Shown in pieces: positions 58,820 to 64,000 of a stretch of DNA of 64,000 nucleotides; the first letter of the stretch is position 1, and each line of letters opens with the position of its first letter. Source of the stretch: Myxococcales bacterium. Lineage in GTDB: Bacteria; Myxococcota; Myxococcia; Myxococcales; Myxococcaceae. The position numbers and the translations under genes were made by a program. The DNA is taken from NCBI GenBank assembly GCA_030681895.1, contig JAUXRI010000331.1, forward strand, positions 21,184 to 85,183, given 5' to 3'. Under the pieces are notes generated by a model. It was not told the DNA's origin. It worked only from the letters and a program-made list of their open reading frames with translations, and did no database searches.

Positions 58820-59824
58820 GTGAAGCACCTGTTCTCTCTCGTCGTCGGCGCGCTGCTCGTCGCCAGTCCCGCGCTCGCTGAAGACCCCAAGCCGCTCATC
58901 ATCAAGGTTGGCTCCGTCGCGCCGGAAGGCACGCCGTGGTCCGACTGGCTCGACGGCGTGAAGGCGCGCCTCGAGAAGGACTCGACCAACCGGGTGAAGC
59001 TCAAGCTGTTCCTGGGCGGCAAGCTCGGCGGCGAGAAGGAGATGGTCGAAGAGACGCGCAACGGGAACATCGGCATGTTCGGCGGCTCGGCCGGCGCGCT
59101 CGCCAGCTTCGTTCCCGAGCTCGCTGGCATCGAGCTCCCGTACCTGTACGCGACCGATGCCGAAGCCGACTACGTGCTCGACAAGATTCGTCCGAACGTC
59201 AGCAAGCTGCTCGAGGCCAAGGGCTTCGTGATGGTGATGTGGGGCGAGAACGGGTGGCACGGCTACGGCATCAAGGGAAAGTGCGTCGAGAAGCCCGACG
59301 ACATGAAGGGTCTCAAGATGCGCTCGCAGGAGTCGTACGTGCACATGGAGACGTACAAGGCGTTCGGCGCCGCTCCCGTCGAGATGTCGACGCCTGAGGT
59401 GCTGGGCGCGCTCCAGACGGGCACCGTCGACGGCTACTCGAACGGTCCGCTGCTGTCGCAAGCCACCAGTTGGTACAAAGGCGTCACGCACTACACCTAT
59501 ACGCGCCACATCTACCAACCGGGCATCGTCGTCATGTCGAAGAAGGTGTTCGACGCCCAACCCGACGATCTGAAGGCGATGCTGCTGGTGCGCACCGACG
59601 AGCGTTCAGGCATCGAGGGCGTGCGAGCCCTCACTGCGCCGCTCCTCGAGAACTTCGTCGCGGCCAAGAAGGTCGTCTGCAAGCTGACCCCGGAGCAGAC
59701 GAAGCTCTGGCAGGACAAGGCCCGCCCCGTGTGGGACATCTACGCGAAGAAGAGCCCCGGCAACAAAGCGCTGCTCGACGCGATCCTCGCCGCGAAGAAG
59801 GACTTCGCCGCCGGGAAGAAGTGA
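58820..59824 (+). CDS. TRAP transporter substrate-binding protein, DctP family
   Basis: The 334-residue periplasmic protein (signal peptide MKHLFSLVVGALLVASPALA-E) has the DctP fold: IKVGSVAPEGTPWSDWL, KLKLFLGGKLGGEKEMVEETRNG, ELPYLYATDAEADYVLDK, GWHGYGIKGK (ligand-contacting region), LKMRSQESYVHMETYKAFGA and LGALQTGTVDGYSNG. TRAP ligands are usually carboxylates; the exact one cannot be read here. A GGAGG site lies 6 bases before a GTG start. Confidence 0.93.
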   Translation: MKHLFSLVVGALLVASPALAEDPKPLIIKVGSVAPEGTPWSDWLDGVKARLEKDSTNRVKLKLFLGGKLGGEKEMVEETRNGNIGMFGGSAGALASFVPELAGIELPYLYATDAEADYVLDKIRPNVSKLLEAKGFVMVMWGENGWHGYGIKGKCVEKPDDMKGLKMRSQESYVHMETYKAFGAAPVEMSTPEVLGALQTGTVDGYSNGPLLSQATSWYKGVTHYTYTRHIYQPGIVVMSKKVFDAQPDDLKAMLLVRTDERSGIEGVRALTAPLLENFVAAKKVVCKLTPEQTKLWQDKARPVWDIYAKKSPGNKALLDAILAAKKDFAAGKK

Positions 59825-59906
59825 CAGTCAGCGTCTTGTGACGTTCTCACGCCGGCCGAGTCACTGCTCGGTCGGCGTCTTCGTTTGGTCCCCTCTTGGA
59901 GTTCGC

Positions 59907-60773
59907 ATGAACTCGTTTCGCAACGCCGTCGACAAGCTCGATGACGCCGTCCTGGCCGTCGAGCGCGTCTTGCTGCTCGCCACGCTGTCGTTGATGACGC
60001 TGCTGGTGTCGCTCGACGTGGTGCAGCGCACGTTCTCGCGGCCGGTGTCGAAGACGGCGTCGGTGATCCTCGGGTTCATGTCCGACCCGTCGGCCGAGAC
60101 GCGCGCGCTGGTCATCGAGAAGATCGGGCCCTGGCTCTTCACGCTCGGCTCGTTGGTGTTCGTGATGCTGGCGGTGCACTCGTCGAGATCGATCAAGGCC
60201 GAGCGACTGAAGACGGCGATGCCTGGCGTGGGGCTCTCGCTTGGAATCGGGCTCGGCATCTGGGTTGCGCTCGGAGCGGCCATTCAGGGGCTGCTCGCCG
60301 TCTTCCCATCCAGCTTGCCGGGCGCTCAGAAGTTCTCGCTCGGGCTCATGTTGTGGAGCGGCATGCTCGGCGCGTCGATCGCGACCCGTCAACGTCGGCA
60401 CATCGTGCTCGACACCGTGAGGAAGTCGCTCGACGAGAAGACGGGCAAGCTCTTCTCTCTCGTCGGAGGCCTCGTCACGTTCGGCTTCTGCTCGTTGTTC
60501 ACCGTGCTGGCGCTGACGCAGCTGCACGACGAGTTCGCGCTCTGGCGTGACGGTGACGGGGTCGGCGTCTTCGATGCGCTGCCGATTCCGAAGTGGGTGG
60601 TGACGCTCGCGATCCCGGTGACGTTCGGCACCATGGCGCTGCGGTTCCTCGGCGCCGGCGTGCGTGACTTCGTGTGGGGCCCGCCCACCGGCGGCGTCGA
60701 TGCGCACGGCGTCGACATGGAGCAGCTCGCCAAAGACGCAGAGCAGGTCGTCGGCGCGAAAGAAGGGGCCTGA
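59907..60773 (+). CDS. TRAP transporter small permease, DctQ family
   Basis: The 288-residue membrane protein contains the DctQ helices (VERVLLLATLSLMTLLVSLDVVQR, ..LRFLGAGVRD) but is longer than usual (about 160-200 aa), with an extra stretch of hydrophobic helices in the middle (VGLSLGIGLGIWVALGAAIQGLL). GGAG lies 5 bases before the ATG. It is followed by dctM after 3 bases. Confidence 0.87.
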   Translation: MNSFRNAVDKLDDAVLAVERVLLLATLSLMTLLVSLDVVQRTFSRPVSKTASVILGFMSDPSAETRALVIEKIGPWLFTLGSLVFVMLAVHSSRSIKAERLKTAMPGVGLSLGIGLGIWVALGAAIQGLLAVFPSSLPGAQKFSLGLMLWSGMLGASIATRQRRHIVLDTVRKSLDEKTGKLFSLVGGLVTFGFCSLFTVLALTQLHDEFALWRDGDGVGVFDALPIPKWVVTLAIPVTFGTMALRFLGAGVRDFVWGPPTGGVDAHGVDMEQLAKDAEQVVGAKEGA

Positions 60774-60776
60774 GTC

Positions 60777-62555
60777 ATGGACTTCTCGCTCCTGAAGATC
60801 CTCGCTTTCGTGGCGGTGGCCGCGCTCGCCGTCCTGGCCTACCGGCAACGCAAGACGGGCCTCATCATCTGGCTGGCCGTGCTCACCGGGCTGTTCGTCT
60901 TCACCGGCAAGGTCGGCTTCCTCGTCTTCGCCATCATCCTGACCTCGCTGCTCCTGGGCCTGCCGCTGTTCGTCTTGATGGGCGGCATCGGCACGATGTG
61001 CATCGCGCTGTTGACCAGCGACGATCTGCCCGTCGCGGTCCGCAAGGTGCTCGAGCTCGCGGGCAAAGAGGTGCTGCTCGCGATTCCGTTCTTCGTCGTC
61101 GCCGGCGAGTTGATGACGCAGGGCTCGCTGGCGCGCCGGCTCATCGAGTTCATGCGCGCCGCCTTCGGGTGGATTCCAGGCGGCCTCGCCGTCTCTGCCG
61201 TCGCGGGCTGTGTCTTCTTCGCGGCGATCTCGGGCTCGTCGCCCGTCACCGTCGTGGCCATCGGCAGCATCATGGTGCCGGCGCTGCTCAAGGCGCAGTA
61301 CCCGAAGGACTTCTCGATCGGTCTGCTCACCACCGCAGGCTCGCTCGGTATTCTGATTCCGCCGTCGATCCCGATGATCATCTATTCGATCATGGTGTCG
61401 GGCTCGACGCCGGTCGACCCCACCGAGCTCTTCGTCGCGGGCATCGGCCCCGGCTTGATGATCGGCGCGATGCTGGCCATTTACGCCGTGACGCAGGGCC
61501 TGCGGTTCAAGATTCCCCGCGAACCGTTCTCTCGCGCCGGGCTCTGGCACGCGACGCGTGAAGGCTTCTGGTCGCTGATGCTGCCCGTCATCATCCTCGG
61601 CGGCATCTACACCGGCATCTTCACCGCCACCGAAGCCTCAGCCGTGTCGGTCGTCTACGCGCTCGCCGTCGAGGTCTTCATTCACGGAGAGATGGACCGG
61701 AAGAAGCTGCTGTCGGTCGCCGAGAACTCGATGACGGTGATGGGCTCGCTGCTCGTCATCATCGCGCTGGCGCTCACGCTCAACTACGTGCTCGTCGATC
61801 AAGAAGTGCCCGAGAAGATGGTGGCGCTGCTCAAGGAGCAGAACCTCTCGCGCACCGGCTTCCTCATCTTCGTGAACCTGCTGCTCCTCGTCGTCGGCAT
61901 GTTCATGGACATCATGAGCGCGATTCTGATCATCGCGCCGATGTTGGCTCCGATGGCCGCAGCGGTCGGGGTCGACCCCATTCACATGGGCATCATCTTC
62001 ATCGTCAACCTCGAGATCGGGTACCTCACGCCGCCCGTCGGGTTGAACCTGTTCGTGAGCTCGACGCTCTTCAAAGAGAGCATCGGGTTCGTCGTGCGCG
62101 CGGTGTTGCCGACGCTGGCCATCATGCTGGTGGCGCTCGGCATCGTGTCGTACGTGCCGTCGTTGTCGACCGGCCTGGTGATGGCGCTGCGGACCGAGGC
62201 GAAGGCTCCCGAGCCCACGCCCGGGCAAACGCCGACCGAGCCCGGGCCGACGGAGCCTGGTGAAAAGTCGCTCGCGGAGATGATGCGCGCCAACAAAGAG
62301 GGCGTCGACGGCGGCGAGGGCGCGGCTCCCGAGAAGTCGCTTCAGGACCTGATGCGCGAAGCGAAGGAGAAGAAGGGCGAAGACGCTCCCGCTCCCGAGA
62401 AGTCGCTTCAGGACCTGATGCGCGAGGCGAAGGAGAACGCGAACGACGCCGGTCCCGAAGCCGCCGCGCCGCCACCGTCTGCGCCCGTTCGCGAGAAGTC
62501 GCTTCAGGAGCTGATGCAGGAGTCGAAGCAGAAACCCGCTGCCGAGACGCCGTAG
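60777..62555 (+). CDS. TRAP transporter large permease, DctM family, with repeated cytoplasmic tail
   Basis: The 592-residue protein is the sodium-coupled carrier subunit. Conserved helices: LVFAIILTSLLLGLPLFVLMGG, AIPFFVVAGELM, AAISGSSPVTVVAIGSIM, LLTTAGSLGILIPPSIPMIIYS, and LEIGYLTPPVGLNLFVSS. Core ends near residue 465. From about 475 a tail has four copies of a KSLxxxM motif, three of them EKSLQ(D/E)LM (EKSLQDLMREAKE and variants) with Pro/Glu/Ala spacers. The tail is unusual for DctM. It ends 10 bases from the convergent GNAT gene. Confidence 0.92.
   Translation: MDFSLLKILAFVAVAALAVLAYRQRKTGLIIWLAVLTGLFVFTGKVGFLVFAIILTSLLLGLPLFVLMGGIGTMCIALLTSDDLPVAVRKVLELAGKEVLLAIPFFVVAGELMTQGSLARRLIEFMRAAFGWIPGGLAVSAVAGCVFFAAISGSSPVTVVAIGSIMVPALLKAQYPKDFSIGLLTTAGSLGILIPPSIPMIIYSIMVSGSTPVDPTELFVAGIGPGLMIGAMLAIYAVTQGLRFKIPREPFSRAGLWHATREGFWSLMLPVIILGGIYTGIFTATEASAVSVVYALAVEVFIHGEMDRKKLLSVAENSMTVMGSLLVIIALALTLNYVLVDQEVPEKMVALLKEQNLSRTGFLIFVNLLLLVVGMFMDIMSAILIIAPMLAPMAAAVGVDPIHMGIIFIVNLEIGYLTPPVGLNLFVSSTLFKESIGFVVRAVLPTLAIMLVALGIVSYVPSLSTGLVMALRTEAKAPEPTPGQTPTEPGPTEPGEKSLAEMMRANKEGVDGGEGAAPEKSLQDLMREAKEKKGEDAPAPEKSLQDLMREAKENANDAGPEAAAPPPSAPVREKSLQELMQESKQKPAAETP
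62325..62456. repeat. 66-bp tandem repeat in the dctM tail
   Basis: Two near-identical 66-base units (62325-62390 and 62391-62456) encode APEKSLQDLMREAKE plus spacer. More diverged copies lie at about 62260 and 62490. The period keeps the reading frame. Confidence 0.75.
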
Positions 62556-62565
62556 ACGCCGCAGC

Positions 62566-63009
62566 TCAGGTCTTCTCGAGCTCCCACGACGACACCTTGA
62601 AGCCGGCCTGCTTGAACAGGTCGGCGTCGGCGCCCGCGTCGCTGGGGAGCGAGAACGCGATCACCTGACAGCCCCGCGACTTCAGGTACGCCTCGGCCTC
62701 TCTGAGCAGCCGCTCTGCGATGCCCTGATTCCGCCAGCCCGGCGCCACCGACAGCACCAGAATTCGCCCGAGCGGTTGCCCGGTGAGCGGGTGGGGCCCC
62801 GCCACGCGCGCGACGGCAACGCCGATGGCACGGCCGTCATAGTCGGCGACGAGCAGCCCCTCGGGCTCCTCCGAGAGCGTCGTCTCGATCAACGCCCGGA
62901 ACGTCTCGACCCACCGCTTCCGCGCCGGGAAACGCTTCGTCGTCTCGAGCTCCAGCGTCTCGAGCACGGGGAGATCGGTCACCTTCACTCTGCGAACGGC
63001 CAACGGCAT
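62566..63009 (-). CDS. GNAT-family N-acetyltransferase
   Basis: The 147-residue protein has the GNAT fold: ...LLVADYDGRAIGVAVARV (strands 2-4), then the acetyl-CoA loop VLSVAPGWRNQGIAERLLREAEAYLKSRG with the Q/RxxGxA motif, and a final strand FKQAGFKVSSWELEK. Substrate unknown. Its start is 7 bases from the LysR stop on the same strand, so it is likely in one transcript with it. Confidence 0.85.
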   Translation of the reverse strand: MPLAVRRVKVTDLPVLETLELETTKRFPARKRWVETFRALIETTLSEEPEGLLVADYDGRAIGVAVARVAGPHPLTGQPLGRILVLSVAPGWRNQGIAERLLREAEAYLKSRGCQVIAFSLPSDAGADADLFKQAGFKVSSWELEKT

Positions 63010-63016
63010 GCGCGTC

Positions 63017-63907
63017 TCACTCCTCGAGGGTGAGCTTCTTGAAGGTGTCGAGCACCGCCTGCGACGCGCGCGACAGGTACTTGCCCTTGCGAACCAGAAT
63101 GCCGATGGGCCGCGTGAACGTGCCCTCGGCGAACGGCTTGGCGACGACCGAGCCCTGCGTCACCTCCTGGTACACCGTGGGCTGCGGCAACACCGAGATG
63201 CCGAGGCCCAGTTCGACCGCGCGCTTGATCGTCTCGACGTTGTCGAGCTCCATCGTGATGTTCAGCTCGAGCCCCTTGTCGCGGAAGAGCTTGTCGATGC
63301 CCTTGCGCGAAGGCGCTTCACGGTCGAACGAGATGAAGGGCAGACCTGCCACCGCGCTCATCGAGATCTTCGCCTTCGACGCGAGCGCGTGGTTCGGCGG
63401 CAACACCACCGCGAGCTTGTCTTCCCGGAAGGGGATGATGTCGACGCCAGCGCGCTGCTGCGGGTAGGCCACGAGACCGAGGTCCGCCGCGCCGAGGATG
63501 ACGTCGTCATAGACCTGGTCGGACCGGCGGTAGTTGAGGCGCAGGTTCACCTTCGGGTGCGAGCGCAGCAGCTCACGCTGAACGTTCGAGAGCTCGTGCA
63601 GACCGACCGAGTAGATCGCCGACACGTTGCAGGTGCCCGAGATCTCCGTCGCCTGTTCTCGAATCTCGCCTTCGACCTCGGAGAAGCGCGCGAGGATTTC
63701 TTTGCACCCGCGGAAGAGCCGCTCACCGGCGGGCGTCGGCGTCACCTGCCGGGCGCTGCGCGACAACAGTCGCTGCTCGTAACGCGTCTCGAGCGCTCGA
63801 ATCTGCTGGCTCACCGCGCTCTGGGTGACGTGATTGAGCTGCGCCGCGCGCGAGAACGAACCCGTCTCGACGACATCGACGAACATCTTCAGCGACTCGA
63901 GCTGCAT
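63017..63907 (-). CDS. LysR-family regulator, CysB-like branch
   Basis: The 296-residue protein has the HTH (MQLESLKMFVDVVETGSFSRAAQLNHVTQSAVSQQIRALE, residues 1-40) and effector domain blocks (ISGTCNVSAIYSVGLHELSNVQ, LGAADLGLVAYPQQ, ELDNVETIKRAVELGLGISVLP). The VETIKRAVELGLGISVLP region is like that of CysB/Cbl-type regulators, which sense sulfur metabolites, but this is inferred. GGAGGAG lies 3 bases before the ATG. A perfect inverted repeat stands upstream at 63940. Confidence 0.93.
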   Translation of the reverse strand: MQLESLKMFVDVVETGSFSRAAQLNHVTQSAVSQQIRALETRYEQRLLSRSARQVTPTPAGERLFRGCKEILARFSEVEGEIREQATEISGTCNVSAIYSVGLHELSNVQRELLRSHPKVNLRLNYRRSDQVYDDVILGAADLGLVAYPQQRAGVDIIPFREDKLAVVLPPNHALASKAKISMSAVAGLPFISFDREAPSRKGIDKLFRDKGLELNITMELDNVETIKRAVELGLGISVLPQPTVYQEVTQGSVVAKPFAEGTFTRPIGILVRKGKYLSRASQAVLDTFKKLTLEE

Positions 63908-63939
63908 GGAGCTCCTCCGGGGGTGGCGTGACGAGCAGA

Positions 63940-63962
63940 GCTAATCGGCGGGTGCCATTAGC
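63940..63962. promoter_or_regulatory. LysR operator, perfect inverted repeat
   Basis: GCTAAT-N11-ATTAGC is a perfect 6-base inverted repeat with 11-base centre, 33 bases upstream of the LysR start. It fits the T-N11-A core of LysR-family sites and probably serves autoregulation, and possibly a divergent gene beyond the window edge. Confidence 0.7.
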
Positions 63963-64000
63963 GCAACTCACGCTGCGGAGGACTGCCAAAAGAGATGGTT

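Noticed and set aside
59847..61550. Minus-strand frame of 567 codons over dctQ and dctM
   Set aside because: Arg/Asp/Glu/Gln-rich sequence with no motif; a shadow of the transporter genes.

Overview
The window is high-GC, densely coded bacterial chromosome and looks like a member of the Myxococcota. The clues are many secreted or lipid-anchored proteins with Cys-rich modules and Ala/Asp/Gly or Gly/Thr/Ser linkers, an OmpA protein with thrombospondin type-3 repeats, several predicted lipoproteins of unknown function, a TonB/AgmX-type C-terminal domain, degenerate receiver/GGDEF signalling proteins, and very large surface proteins. No rRNA, tRNA, insertion sequence, prophage or CRISPR array was recognised. 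Domain calls were made by eye from translated sequence without database searches.

Layout. 1-4507: a DUF11-type surface protein running off the left edge and an OmpA/TSP3 outer-membrane protein, in one minus-strand unit. 4.6-16.3 kb: serA and sdaA (serine synthesis and breakdown) mixed with lipoproteins, a D-2-hydroxyglutarate-dehydrogenase-like flavoprotein, a TPR protein, a TetR regulator with a clear operator, a pectate-lyase-like lipoprotein and a PilZ protein. 16.5-21 kb: branched-chain aminotransferase and the pntAB transhydrogenase. 21-24.5 kb: a LysR regulator, membrane and Cys-rich exported proteins, and a stretch without genes. 24.2-28.5 kb: a biotin-dependent acyl-CoA carboxylase pair (3-methylcrotonyl-CoA carboxylase-like) behind a palindromic site, and a receiver protein. 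28.6-37 kb: a conserved-looking 59-residue protein, a 2-oxoglutarate oxygenase fused to a TonB-C-like domain, and the translation cluster rpsB-tsf-(three inserted genes)-pyrH-frr, followed by a degenerate receiver/GGDEF protein. 37-41.7 kb: Cys-rich repeat protein, frataxin, SixA phosphatase, lipoprotein plus AidB-like acyl-CoA dehydrogenase, CBS-like protein.

41.7-55.1 kb is the most distinctive region. It is a tightly coupled minus-strand operon of a giant (1757 aa) secreted beta-repeat protein, an alpha-2-macroglobulin with an intact thioester motif (1914 aa), and penicillin-binding protein 1C. The A2M-PBP1C pair is known elsewhere as a periplasmic protease-trap plus wall-repair pair. The giant first gene is the unexplained partner and the best candidate for an undescribed extension of that system.

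55.2-64 kb: small membrane proteins, a FIST sensor protein, and a complete TRAP transporter operon (TatT lipoprotein, DctP, DctQ, DctM with a repeated tail), then a GNAT acetyltransferase and a LysR regulator with a perfect inverted-repeat operator.
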